The notes below the pieces were generated by a model. It did no database searches. It was not told where the DNA came from and saw only the letters and a list, made by a program, of their open reading frames with translations. The position numbers were made by a program, and so were the translations under genes. A DNA stretch of 64,000 nucleotides, taken from NCBI GenBank assembly GCA_913020045.1, contig CAJWBE010000015.1:1-64000 (forward strand), in the 5' to 3' direction. Origin of the DNA: an uncultured Oleiphilus sp. (GTDB lineage: Bacteria; Pseudomonadota; Gammaproteobacteria; Pseudomonadales; Oleiphilaceae). Position 1 is the first letter of the stretch. Every line of letters starts with the position of its first letter. Below are positions 7,890-16,949 of the stretch, piece by piece.

Positions 7890-9023
7890 ATGACTAAATA
7901 CTTCTCACAAACTGCTCCGACAACTGCTCTGACTGCGGTATATAGGTTATTTACAGAAATCCTTTTTAACACCAACAGTATTTCGAGCTATCTTCGTCCA
8001 ATTGCGGGACTATTCGATGCAAAATACTATAACCAATCTTGCCCGGCAAAAGTCGTTTCCGTTAAAAATCAGAATAACAATATTTACACTGTTACGCTCA
8101 AAGTACCTAAAAATCTATTCGGAGACTTCAAAGCGGGTCAATTTGTTTCTTTATACGTAGAAAAGAATAGCCGTCGCTTGCAGAGAACGTTCAGCATCAG
8201 TTCAACTCCAAGCGAGCTATTGAGACACGGAACCATCCAACTAAGTATCAGCAAGCAAAAACATGGGGCGATTACACCCTGGCTCTGCGACAATATTTCC
8301 ATCGGCCAGCACCTGCATGTCAGTGAAGCTCAAGGGGAGTTCATACTGAAAAGCAATATCAAGCGGCTTTTCATCGCCGCTGGCAGTGGCATAACACCTA
8401 TAATATCAATGCTCAGAAGCATGCAGTTATCAGAGTTAAGCTCTTCGACACTCATTTTTTATGTCCGAGATAAAGTAGAAACTCCATTTTCTGATGAACT
8501 AACCTCCCTTGCTAGCGCTGGCCTTAACGTAGAAATAATCGAAACGACGTCACAAGGACGCTTTTCTGCAGAGCACTTAGCCCAATGCAAAATTAACTTA
8601 TTAGATTGTGATGCCTACCTCTGCGGACCAAAAAAAATGGTCGATGAGTGCGCCACACAACTGGAGACACTGGGCGCATCAAAAAACTCTATTTATTACG
8701 AGCTGTTCGCACTAACGGACAACAGCACATTAGATCCAGACCACCCAAGCCAAAGAAAATCTGAAATAACGGTCTCGTATAGCAAGTCAGGCGCGCTATC
8801 AAAAGTCGCTCCAGACACTCAAAGCAGCCTATTAGAACTAGCAGAAGAGCAAAAACTTGACGCACTTTCTGGCTGTCGAATTGGCGTTTGTCATCAATGC
8901 GTATGCACAAAGACAAGCGGACGAGTTTTCAACATCAAAACCGGCAGTATCAGCGACAGTGGCGAAGAAGAAATTCAGCTTTGCATTTCAAAACCTATCG
9001 ATAACGTTGCTTTAGCGCTTTAA
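7890..9023 (+). CDS. Ferredoxin-NAD(P)H reductase-type electron transfer protein (desaturase partner)
   Basis: A 377-residue fusion: an N-terminal extension of about 45 residues, an FAD domain (QRTFSISSTPSE, the flavin RxxS-type motif), an NAD(P)H domain (FIAAGSGITPIISMLRSM and YLCGPKKMVDEC), and a C-terminal plant-type [2Fe-2S] ferredoxin domain with C-x4-C-x2-C (GCRIGVCHQC) and a final Cys in LCIS. Together they move electrons from NAD(P)H to a diiron enzyme. The next gene, 22 bases on, is an acyl desaturase, the same arrangement as Pseudomonas PA4889-desB. The start lacks a strong ribosome-binding site. Confidence 0.9.
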   Translation: MTKYFSQTAPTTALTAVYRLFTEILFNTNSISSYLRPIAGLFDAKYYNQSCPAKVVSVKNQNNNIYTVTLKVPKNLFGDFKAGQFVSLYVEKNSRRLQRTFSISSTPSELLRHGTIQLSISKQKHGAITPWLCDNISIGQHLHVSEAQGEFILKSNIKRLFIAAGSGITPIISMLRSMQLSELSSSTLIFYVRDKVETPFSDELTSLASAGLNVEIIETTSQGRFSAEHLAQCKINLLDCDAYLCGPKKMVDECATQLETLGASKNSIYYELFALTDNSTLDPDHPSQRKSEITVSYSKSGALSKVAPDTQSSLLELAEEQKLDALSGCRIGVCHQCVCTKTSGRVFNIKTGSISDSGEEEIQLCISKPIDNVALAL

Positions 9024-9045
9024 TTCGGACGAAGAGAATAATCAA

Positions 9046-10134
9046 ATGACTATACCCAATAGAGAAAAACTTGAAAGCTTCGCCAAAGAGCTCGATGCAT
9101 TACGAACCGAAACCATGGCAAAGGTCGGCGATAAAGACGCTCGGTATATCAGGCGCTTAATAGGCTTGCAGCATTGCCTAGAGATTTCGTCCCGAATTTT
9201 AATGGTGCTAGGCTTCATATCTCCAGCTCTTTGGGTGTTAGCTGTTTTAATGCTAGCCACCGCCAAAATTCTGGACAACATGGAAATTGGGCACAACATA
9301 ATGCATGGGCAATATGAATGGATGAACGACCCTCTTATTAACGGACGGAACTTTGAATGGGATATTGCTGGCGATGCCGATTCTTGGCGCCGCTACCACA
9401 ATCATGAGCACCACACCTATACCAATGTAATAGGCAAGGATCGGGACTTTGGCTATGGACTGCTCAGGCTAAGCGACGACATACCGTGGCGGCCAAAAAA
9501 CACATGGCAAATTATCACGTATCTAAATTTAAGCGCTCTTTTTGAATGGGGCATCGCCTATCATGAAGTCGCAGCGGAACGGCTATTCATTGGAAAAAAG
9601 CGCAAAAACAGCTCTTTACCAATCTCTCGCCGCGAACTTAAACGCGCGTTTTTTAGCAAAATAGGCAAGCAAGGGTTTAAGGACTATATATTCTACCCAC
9701 TTATTTGCTGGCCCGTCGCGCTCCAAGTTCTGACCGGTAATGCTATTGCCAATGTGCTGCGTAATCTTTGGACATCCACCATAATTTTCTGTGGCCATTT
9801 CACAGACGGCATTCATACATTCAGAGAAAACGAGATCAAAGGCGAGTCGCGAGGACAGTGGTACTATCGCCAAATTCTGGGCTCATCCAACATTAAAGGA
9901 GGGAAACTATTCCACATAATGACCGGTCATCTAAGTCACCAGGTTGAGCACCATCTTTTTCCAGATGTACCAGCACCAAGATATAGGGAAATGGCCCCAC
10001 GGGTTCAAGAAATATGCCTTGAGTATGGAATACCCTACAATACAGGCAGATTCGGCAAACAGTATTTTGATGTTTTAAAACGGATTACTAAATACTCTTT
10101 CCCAACGGCCACTGCCGCCCAACCCACTAGCTAA
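9046..10134 (+). CDS. Membrane fatty acid desaturase (acyl-CoA or acyl-lipid)
   Basis: A 362-residue integral membrane diiron enzyme with three histidine boxes: HNIMH (residues 83-87), HNHEHH (118-123) and HQVEHH (298-303). Hydrophobic stretches lie between boxes one and three. The third box HQVEHHLFP resembles front-end or DesB-type desaturases; the nearest context match is Pseudomonas desB (acyl-CoA delta-9). Regiochemistry cannot be fixed from sequence alone. It inserts a cis double bond using O2 and electrons from the reductase encoded just upstream, and is probably co-transcribed with it under the palindromic operator at 7850. Confidence 0.92.
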   Translation: MTIPNREKLESFAKELDALRTETMAKVGDKDARYIRRLIGLQHCLEISSRILMVLGFISPALWVLAVLMLATAKILDNMEIGHNIMHGQYEWMNDPLINGRNFEWDIAGDADSWRRYHNHEHHTYTNVIGKDRDFGYGLLRLSDDIPWRPKNTWQIITYLNLSALFEWGIAYHEVAAERLFIGKKRKNSSLPISRRELKRAFFSKIGKQGFKDYIFYPLICWPVALQVLTGNAIANVLRNLWTSTIIFCGHFTDGIHTFRENEIKGESRGQWYYRQILGSSNIKGGKLFHIMTGHLSHQVEHHLFPDVPAPRYREMAPRVQEICLEYGIPYNTGRFGKQYFDVLKRITKYSFPTATAAQPTS

Positions 10135-10283
10135 ACTAGCTTAGTACTCAAAGCTCGACCTGACTAATTTGGCATTACGTTAGGTCTAGCGCCTAGTTCA
10201 AAATAAGAAATCACAGCTCATCGACACCGCACCAATCAGACAGTAATATCTATTATGACTGATGTAATTAAGCGCGCATATCA

Positions 10284-11102
10284 ATGACACAATGGTTACT
10301 CGAAAACGAATCGATCACACGGCTATCAGTATTTCTAGGCACGCTGATAACAATGCTAGTACTAGAAAAAGCACTACCCAATAGGCTATGGCAACCAAGC
10401 CTCGTGCAGCCATCTCTCGCTAAGCGTCAGTTACTTAATTTGTCTTTAACAGTGCTAAACACCGTTGCGCTGCGGGCATTACCTTTTGCCTCAGCGGCTA
10501 CAGCGTCACTTTGGGCTACGACCAACAACTTCGGGCTTTTCCAGTGGCTGGATTTAAGCAGCACAGCTAAGTTCGCTCTCACCATTTTTTTACTTGATCT
10601 GTGTATTTACTGGCAACACCGCTACTTTCATCACAATGCGTTTCTGTGGAACCTCCATAAAGTCCATCACTGCGACACACATCTGGACGCTAGTACTGCG
10701 CTCAGATTTCACCCCCTGGAAATAATCATATCCATGCTAGTGAAGTCATTGGTTGCAGTATTACTAGGAGTTCCTCTGATCGGCCTTATTGCATTTGAAA
10801 TATTACTCAACGCTAGTGCATTGTTTAACCATGCCAACATAAAACTCAACAAAGCGACTGATAGAACTTTGCGAGCAATTATAGTCACGCCGGATATGCA
10901 TACCGTACATCACTCGACAGACAAACAAGAAACTAACAGTAACTATGGATTTTTCTTATCGATATGGGATCGAATATTCGCTTCGTATACCGCCTCTTCA
11001 AAACTCCAACCCACAAAAATAGGAATTACTGAAGTCGATCCCAACGACACTAACTCTGTATACAAGTTACTAAAACTACCAGTAACAAAAAAGTCAGCTT
11101 AA
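10284..11102 (+). CDS. Sterol desaturase / fatty acid hydroxylase superfamily protein
   Basis: A 272-residue membrane protein with hydrophobic helices in the first 100 residues and the FA_hydroxylase histidine pattern: HRYFHH, LHKVHHCDTH, RFHPLE, NHANIKL and TPDMHTVHHS. These ligate a diiron centre in C-4 methyl oxidases, C-5 sterol desaturases and lipid hydroxylases. Bacterial members often act on hopanoids, sphingolipid-like lipids or acyl chains, so the substrate is open. It begins 149 bases after the desaturase and ends before a strong terminator, so it may form a lipid-modifying unit with the two genes before it and borrow the same reductase. No clear ribosome-binding site precedes the ATG. 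Confidence 0.85.
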   Translation: MTQWLLENESITRLSVFLGTLITMLVLEKALPNRLWQPSLVQPSLAKRQLLNLSLTVLNTVALRALPFASAATASLWATTNNFGLFQWLDLSSTAKFALTIFLLDLCIYWQHRYFHHNAFLWNLHKVHHCDTHLDASTALRFHPLEIIISMLVKSLVAVLLGVPLIGLIAFEILLNASALFNHANIKLNKATDRTLRAIIVTPDMHTVHHSTDKQETNSNYGFFLSIWDRIFASYTASSKLQPTKIGITEVDPNDTNSVYKLLKLPVTKKSA

Positions 11103-11113
11103 TCGAGTCAAAA

Positions 11114-11145
11114 AAAAGCCTGATGCCAAATGGCATCAGGCTTTT
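11114..11145. terminator. Strong bidirectional terminator
   Basis: AAAAGCCTGATGCC, loop AAAT, GGCATCAGGCTTTT: a perfect 14-base-pair stem with A/T flanks, midway between the hydroxylase gene and the convergent DUF6160-like gene. Confidence 0.95.
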
Positions 11146-11163
11146 AACTAAACGAACATGTTT

Positions 11164-12408
11164 CTAGTGGGCAGAAATAACCCAACGAGTGTCTGACTCA
11201 ACATCTGTCATAAAGATCTGACCGATAGACTCACCCGTATCTCCAAAAGAAAGGTGCCCTATATCAATATCACCCTTGAAGCGTGTATTGATAGCGATAC
11301 CATCAACGAAGTCATCAAAGTTGTTTGAACCGTTTGTACCGGCAGCAGAATTCAACTTTATTACTGCATCTTTAACAGCATAAATTTCGCGAATTGAGTG
11401 GGCAAAATCAAACGAAGATGTTCCATCCAAACCAGAACGATCTCCCCGTTTGTTATGTATTTGCATATCACTAATTTGAACGCCTGCAATATCTATATAC
11501 ATGTCCAAATCAGTAATCATGAAATACGAACTCCAATAAATTTTAGAATCCGCGTTACCTGTACCAATATCAGGAGCTCCGTTACCATCATGATCAATAC
11601 CGGAACCATCAGCACCAAAACCATTGCCGTTGTTCTCGATATGCAGATCTTCAGGCCCTAAATAACCCTGAATACCTAGCTGACTAATCAAGGTTGTTGT
11701 ACCCGCAGCACCTTCGTTTAAGCCTGTAGAGTGATTCGAATCAATATCCAACCCTGACGAGCCGATAACGTAATCGGAAGCAGCCAAACCAATTGCATCG
11801 ATTTCAAATCTGAAATCAACTGCATGTTCGAGTATTAGCTCAGCATCTTCGTATGTTTCCGAAAGAAAACGACCATCGGCTTCATATTGCTCAAAGCCGC
11901 CTTCGTTTGCCCAGCCATCTGTGAAATCAAAGTGAATGACCAAATCGCCATCACCATACGTTCGTCTATCGTCTACCAACAAACCATCACGCGTATTGTC
12001 TACTCCGCCTGCGATGTCAGCAAATAGGACATCTGTATTACCAGCGTCAACATACCTTTGAGCGTTGCCCCGCATTTGAGAGAAACCATAATGCAAAAGA
12101 TTGTCGTCGTCGGTTCCATCACCAGCGATGTCGATTTCCAAACGCAGATTATCAAGGTAAGAACCAGCGGTTCCAGTACCGTTTCCGAAGGAGTTGCCGC
12201 CCATTCGAATGCCTTGGATCAATAAATAACCCGCATCTTTATAAGCAAACTCTCCAATTTCCCATTGCGATTCAACATCTATTGTCAAACCCGCCTGACC
12301 AGTAACAGCCTGCAAGCTGCTCTCATCTAGAACTTGTAATTCGGCAAACGCACCTGCAGAAACGGCAGATATCGCCGTTGCAAGAGCAACCTTTTTTAGG
12401 TGTTTCAT
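11164..12408 (-). CDS. Secreted DUF6160-like protein
   Basis: A 414-residue exported protein. The start is ATG at 12408, with AGGAG about 10 bases upstream; an upstream in-frame ATG at 12543 is rejected because it puts 45 polar residues before the signal peptide. The signal MKHLKKVALATAISAVSAGA ends AFA, and the mature protein starts ELQVLDESSLQAVTGQAGLT, the hallmark of DUF6160/FilA-like surface proteins. The body is Asp/Gly-rich with a dockerin-like loop DHDGNGAPD near residue 270, suggesting calcium binding. No TM anchor or sorting signal is visible. Function is unknown; family members are linked to pilus or surface structures. A paralogue lies at 55551. Confidence 0.75.
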   Translation of the reverse strand: MKHLKKVALATAISAVSAGAFAELQVLDESSLQAVTGQAGLTIDVESQWEIGEFAYKDAGYLLIQGIRMGGNSFGNGTGTAGSYLDNLRLEIDIAGDGTDDDNLLHYGFSQMRGNAQRYVDAGNTDVLFADIAGGVDNTRDGLLVDDRRTYGDGDLVIHFDFTDGWANEGGFEQYEADGRFLSETYEDAELILEHAVDFRFEIDAIGLAASDYVIGSSGLDIDSNHSTGLNEGAAGTTTLISQLGIQGYLGPEDLHIENNGNGFGADGSGIDHDGNGAPDIGTGNADSKIYWSSYFMITDLDMYIDIAGVQISDMQIHNKRGDRSGLDGTSSFDFAHSIREIYAVKDAVIKLNSAAGTNGSNNFDDFVDGIAINTRFKGDIDIGHLSFGDTGESIGQIFMTDVESDTRWVISAH

Positions 12409-12499
12409 TATATTTATTCTCCTAGTCGTAAACTTCAGCTGCATAGTCGTTTTTTTCAAACAGCCCTTCCCTAGACTTTTTACGCATCTATCGCATTTC

Positions 12500-12511
12500 T
12501 TCTCGCGAGAA
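12500..12511. repeat. Palindrome upstream of the DUF6160-like gene
   Basis: TTCTCGCGAGAA is a perfect 12-base palindrome about 90 bases upstream of the ATG at 12408. It may be an operator; no regulator can be named. Confidence 0.3.
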
Positions 12512-12570
12512 TAGTTCAAATGTAAATTTGTTTCAAGCCCCACATTCTAATTATGAGAAAGGGTGCAACA

Positions 12571-13632
12571 TTAACCTACTCTTCGGATCAAAATAGTGCC
12601 GAGTAAAAGGCAGACAACAATCGGTATAAGTGTCGCGAAAATCGGATTAAAACCAAACACTAGGCTGGAAGGACCAAGCAAATCTTGCATATATTTAAAA
12701 GCAAGCCCCACTACTAGCCCACAAAAAATTCGATACCCCATCGTCGCCGAACGCAATGGACCAAAAACAAAAGATATCGCTACAAAAACCAATACAAGCG
12801 TTGAAAGCGGCTGTAGCACCTTTTTCCAGAACGACATTAAATAGGTCGACGCATTTAGATTTTGCTGTTGCAAGTAATCGACATATTGATATAACCCAGA
12901 GATCGACAAGTTATCTGGTTTTACGATCAAAATATTCAGAAGTGATGGAGATAAGCTTGTCTCCCATGCGCGATAGGGCTCTGACTTGGTTGTTATCTGA
13001 CCGCGGCTAAAAACAGTCTCTCGAACATCCTCTAATAACCACTCACCCCGTTGATAAATTGCACGTTTTGCGAAGGTAGTTGAGCTCAGCTTTCGATCAT
13101 CTTGATACCTCTGAAGCGACACACCGTGCAAGATTCCGTTAGGCTCAACCGCATTAATATGAACAAATACGTCACCCTCGCGATGCCATAGCCCCCCAGA
13201 TGAAGCTATTCGCAGATCCGCGCCTTGCGCAACAGCCTTTTGGCTCTGAGCGATTTTCTCGCTAAACGGAACGACCACTTCACCTAGAGCGATGGCCAAA
13301 ACAATAATGACGAACGCAGGTTTCATCGCAGAAAAAACAATACGCACAATCGAAACCCCTGCGGCTCTCACGACAACAAGCTCGCTACTCTTAGCTAAGA
13401 CACCTAACCCAATGAGACACCCCATAAAAGCGCCTAGGGGAAGATAGTCATATATCCGTCGAGGGAGGGTCGTCAGTACAAAAACGATGGCCTCTGGCAC
13501 CTGATAACCGCCATTTAAATCTTCGACTTCCGCCACAAATGCAAACACCATATCTAGCGACAAGACCACCAGCATAACAAGAAGAATCGAAGCTGAAACG
13601 GAGGATACAATGTAGCGGTCAATTCTACGCAT
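12571..13632 (-). CDS. lptG: LPS export permease LptG
   Basis: A 353-residue inner-membrane permease of the LptB2FG transporter that extracts lipopolysaccharide from the inner membrane. It has the YjgP/YjgQ layout: N-terminal helices with RIDRYIVSSVSASILLVMLV, a long periplasmic beta-jellyroll (about 130-265) and three C-terminal helices. The start is taken as ATG at 13632, overlapping the lptF stop by 8 bases; a GTG three codons upstream is less likely. Overlap implies translational coupling. About 160 bases separate it from the downstream DUF6160-like gene. Confidence 0.95.
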   Translation of the reverse strand: MRRIDRYIVSSVSASILLVMLVVLSLDMVFAFVAEVEDLNGGYQVPEAIVFVLTTLPRRIYDYLPLGAFMGCLIGLGVLAKSSELVVVRAAGVSIVRIVFSAMKPAFVIIVLAIALGEVVVPFSEKIAQSQKAVAQGADLRIASSGGLWHREGDVFVHINAVEPNGILHGVSLQRYQDDRKLSSTTFAKRAIYQRGEWLLEDVRETVFSRGQITTKSEPYRAWETSLSPSLLNILIVKPDNLSISGLYQYVDYLQQQNLNASTYLMSFWKKVLQPLSTLVLVFVAISFVFGPLRSATMGYRIFCGLVVGLAFKYMQDLLGPSSLVFGFNPIFATLIPIVVCLLLGTILIRRVG

Positions 13633-14731
13633 GGTTAACACCAGAGTTGCGCCTTTGTACTATCCACTCAATTAACTTCTCTTTATTCAAGATCGCAAGT
13701 GCGAGAAGAAAGAAGAATACATGTACTACCCAAACACCCAATTCCTGAGGTAACTCTCCCTTCGCCACCTTTTTGCGAGCAACAATTAATAAGCCAAGAT
13801 ATAACACGTAGACCAGCATCGCCGGCAGAAGGTGAAAAAACCTCCCTTGACGAGGATTAACTCTGCATAGAGAAACAGCCAGCAAAGTGACAATCGGAAC
13901 CAGCAACACCAATGAAACCCGCCACTGCAATAAAGCTGACTCCTTCAATCCATCCGAACCAATCAGACTCGACGTCGGCAAAGCTTCTTCTTTCACGGAG
14001 CGCTGCTCTGCATCTGGAATTTCAATTTGAACTCCGTAGGAATCAAACTCTATTACTTGAAAATTAGCAGACCCTGGAACGCCCTCATATCGAGAACCAT
14101 CATGCAGGACCAAATAACGCTCACCGCTACTTTCTTCAATGATTTGAGTTCCTTCTTTAGCGTAGATTAGGTTAATTTCATTTTCACTACCCGAGGTATC
14201 AGAGATAAATACCTCAAACATTTTGCGTTTGTCATCACTAAGGCTCTGAGCATACGTCACTCGCTTTCCAGACTTTAACTTTTGGAACTTGCCAGGAAAC
14301 AGCATTTCGAACTCAGTCATCCTAGATTGGTCCAAAAATAAGCTCTCGACTTTATTCATCCCCCACGGGGATACAAACAAACTCATGGCACCAACAAGCA
14401 ATGAAACAAAAACAGACATGACCAAGGTGTGGGCGACTAAACGTTTTCGGCTATACCCACACGCATGTAAAACTGTCATTTCACTTTCTAGGTACATCCT
14501 CCCATACGCCAAAAGAATCCCAATAAAAAAGCCTAAGGGTAGAATCAATTCCAAAAAGCCGGGCAAACGATAAGCCATCACTTGCAGCAATATGTCTGGA
14601 GACAAACCGCCAGACGCAGCTTGTGCCAAATACTTTATGAACCGACCGCTCATAAAGATAAGCAATAGAACTAATGTGACGGCAAACATTGTCACAAGGA
14701 CCTGCTTCGCCAAATACCTAAAAATTATCAA
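13625..14731 (-). CDS. lptF: LPS export permease LptF
   Basis: A 368-residue partner of LptG in the LptB2FG complex. It begins MIIFRYLAKQVLVTMFAVTL and shows the same three-helix, periplasmic domain, three-helix layout (helices near 10-120 and 275-350). It is the first gene of the lptF-lptG unit and is divergent from pepA, the standard arrangement in gammaproteobacteria. The 170-base gap to pepA should hold both promoters. Confidence 0.95.
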   Translation of the reverse strand: MIIFRYLAKQVLVTMFAVTLVLLLIFMSGRFIKYLAQAASGGLSPDILLQVMAYRLPGFLELILPLGFFIGILLAYGRMYLESEMTVLHACGYSRKRLVAHTLVMSVFVSLLVGAMSLFVSPWGMNKVESLFLDQSRMTEFEMLFPGKFQKLKSGKRVTYAQSLSDDKRKMFEVFISDTSGSENEINLIYAKEGTQIIEESSGERYLVLHDGSRYEGVPGSANFQVIEFDSYGVQIEIPDAEQRSVKEEALPTSSLIGSDGLKESALLQWRVSLVLLVPIVTLLAVSLCRVNPRQGRFFHLLPAMLVYVLYLGLLIVARKKVAKGELPQELGVWVVHVFFFLLALAILNKEKLIEWIVQRRNSGVNHA

Positions 14732-14906
14732 ACCACACCTTTAAATTCTGCACACAGAAAGCTTAACGATTGATAAAACTCACCAACAATCCCGCTATTC
14801 TATGCACGATTCAACGATGCAGCCAGCACAAAAAGAAAAGCATTGAGAGAAGCCCTCTATTTACACTAAACTTCTGTTCTTTCTGACATCTAACCGAGAA
14901 TGATTG

Positions 14907-16385
14907 ATGCATTACCTAAGCTCTTCAGACAGCATTCAAACCAGTTCACTTTCCTGCCTCTGCCTAACAATATCAGGTGACAAGCAACTCCCTTCCTCGT
15001 CAGCCCAGTTGCTAAACACCGAGCAAGGCAAAGAAGTTGCTAGCTTAATCAAAGACCTATCATTTTCAGCCGGCGTCGGCGAAGTACTTTTACTACCGCG
15101 CACAAACGAAAGACCTTTTCATATTTTGCTTGCTGGACTCGGCGAACGAGACAAGCAAGACAGCATTCAGTTTGCAAAATCATCTGACGCCATTGCCAGC
15201 ATGGTGAAATCAAAAAAACTAACAACAGTCACATTCTCGTTCGATGAGACGCTGAAGATAAGCCCTACTGATGCCACCAGCATCTTGGTCGAATCATTTG
15301 AAACCAGCCACTACGCCTTTGACGCATACAAAGCGAAAAAATCAGACTCACCGAGTTTAGAAAGCGTAAATTTCCATGTCTCTGCCGATCAGCTTGAAGC
15401 AACAAAAAACGCAGTCAGTTACGCTCAAGCAATGTCAAAAGGCCGCAGTGTCGCTCGCTCGCTTGGAAACGAACCCGGAAACGTTTGTACACCGGCTTTT
15501 CTGGCAGAACAAGCTCTCGCGCTTGGCGGTTCTTCATCGGCAATTAATACGTCAGTTCTCGAAGAAGACGATATGACCAAATTAGGAATGGGCGCCTTTT
15601 TATCTGTATCAAAAGGCAGCACCGAACCTGGCAAGCTTATTACAATGGAGTACAACGGCGCTGGCGATGCGGCCCCGCTTGTCTTGGTGGGCAAAGGCAT
15701 TACCTTCGACACCGGTGGCATTAGTTTAAAGCCAGGTGCGCAAATGGACGAGATGAAGTTTGATATGTGTGGTGCGGCAAGCGTACTCGGCGTTATGACA
15801 GCCATCGCAGAGTTGCAACCACCGCTCAACATCATCGGAGTTATTGCGGCGGCTGAAAATATGCCAGCGGGTAACGCCTCAAAACCGGGAGACATCGTCA
15901 CAACTGCCTCGGGAAAAACCGTTGAAATCCTAAATACCGACGCAGAAGGACGCCTGGTACTTTGTGATGCATTGACCTATGTCGAGAAATTTAAGCCCGC
16001 CGCGGTTGTCGATATTGCGACCCTAACCGGCGCCTGCATCGTTGCGCTTGGCCACAGCACTTCAGCCGTTATGGGAAACAACCAACCTTTAGTGGATAAA
16101 CTGACGTCTGCCGGTTTAGAAGCGCGCGATAAGGCATGGCAACTGCCGCTTTGGGACGAATACCATACCTTACTAGATAGCCCTTTTGCAGACGTGCAGA
16201 ACATTGGCGGTAAAGGCGCTGGCAGCATTACCGCGGGATGCTTCTTATCAAAGTTTGCAGAGAGCTACCCTTGGGCACATTTGGATATCGCTGGTACCGC
16301 ATGGGTATCTGGCAAAGACAAAGCTGCAACGGGTCGACCGGTTCCTCTGCTGCTACGCTACTTAATGAATCATGTCGGCCAATAG
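14907..16385 (+). CDS. pepA: Leucyl aminopeptidase (cytosol aminopeptidase)
   Basis: A 492-residue M17 metallopeptidase. Catalytic-domain motifs are VGKGITFDTGGISLKPG (metal-binding Lys and Asp), KFDMCGAASVLG and NTDAEGRLVLCDAL, the family signature. It cleaves N-terminal residues from peptides as a two-metal hexamer; PepA of enterics also binds DNA in Xer recombination. The frame can be read from a TTG one codon earlier, but ATG at 14907 is preferred. It leads a plus-strand run with holC and valS, as in many gammaproteobacteria. Confidence 0.96.
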   Translation: MHYLSSSDSIQTSSLSCLCLTISGDKQLPSSSAQLLNTEQGKEVASLIKDLSFSAGVGEVLLLPRTNERPFHILLAGLGERDKQDSIQFAKSSDAIASMVKSKKLTTVTFSFDETLKISPTDATSILVESFETSHYAFDAYKAKKSDSPSLESVNFHVSADQLEATKNAVSYAQAMSKGRSVARSLGNEPGNVCTPAFLAEQALALGGSSSAINTSVLEEDDMTKLGMGAFLSVSKGSTEPGKLITMEYNGAGDAAPLVLVGKGITFDTGGISLKPGAQMDEMKFDMCGAASVLGVMTAIAELQPPLNIIGVIAAAENMPAGNASKPGDIVTTASGKTVEILNTDAEGRLVLCDALTYVEKFKPAAVVDIATLTGACIVALGHSTSAVMGNNQPLVDKLTSAGLEARDKAWQLPLWDEYHTLLDSPFADVQNIGGKGAGSITAGCFLSKFAESYPWAHLDIAGTAWVSGKDKAATGRPVPLLLRYLMNHVGQ

Positions 16386-16388
16386 GAC

Positions 16389-16838
16389 TTGAAAACCGAC
16401 ATCTACCTAATCAACGGCAGCACTTTCTCCGACAGTAGCGAGTTCTGCCTGCGACTTTGCAATAAAGCGTATCGTGCGGGTCACGAAATACACATCCGGA
16501 CCGATGCTGCGCATGAAAGCGAAGCATTAGACCGCGTGTTGTGGGAGCGAGACAAAGAAAGCTTCTTACCGCATAAAGTTTTGTCCGGCGCGCCCGACCC
16601 TGACACAAAGACAACTTACCCAATCACGATTAGCCACGAAGAGTTGTCGTCGATAATGCCAGCTCGACCTGATCTCATTATCTTACTCTCGCCAAAAATA
16701 GAACCAGAAGTAAGCTCTTTCACGCGAACCTCGCTGATTGTCGCCAACCTCACCGAGCAGCTTGAACAAGCGAGATCGGTCTACCGCCAACTTAAATCGT
16801 CCGGCACTGACGTTAACATTCACGACCTGAGACGCTAG
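16389..16838 (+). CDS. holC: DNA polymerase III chi subunit
   Basis: A 149-residue protein, the normal size for chi. It starts TTG at 16389, three bases after the pepA stop, so translation is probably coupled. The pattern TDIYLINGSTF, LCNKAYRAGHEIHIRTD and LLSPKIEPEVSSF fits HolC, which links the clamp loader to single-strand binding protein through the psi-chi pair. Position between pepA and valS supports the call. The usual acidic C-terminal region is modest. Confidence 0.88.
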   Translation: MKTDIYLINGSTFSDSSEFCLRLCNKAYRAGHEIHIRTDAAHESEALDRVLWERDKESFLPHKVLSGAPDPDTKTTYPITISHEELSSIMPARPDLIILLSPKIEPEVSSFTRTSLIVANLTEQLEQARSVYRQLKSSGTDVNIHDLRR

Positions 16839-16896
16839 TACAACGACAAAAAAATTATCTTATCGTCAGCTATAGCCTACCCTTTCAAGCCACATG

Positions 16897-16902
16897 TATA
16901 AT
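16897..16902 (+). promoter_or_regulatory. Candidate valS promoter -10
   Basis: A consensus TATAAT lies 47 bases before the valS start in a short intergenic gap. No good -35 hexamer is seen at 16-18 bases, so it may need an activator or be weak. Confidence 0.45.
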
Positions 16903-16949
16903 GCGCCCCTATCTGATTACCCACCTGTTATTAATAAGTTATTTATATT

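Noticed and set aside
12409-12543. 45-residue N-terminal extension of the DUF6160-like protein
   Set aside because: It would bury a canonical signal peptide; the internal ATG at 12408 has AGGAG upstream.
15425-15901. 158-codon minus-strand reading frame opposite pepA
   Set aside because: Lies wholly within pepA, has no ribosome-binding site or recognisable domain, and its composition mirrors the antisense of a real gene.
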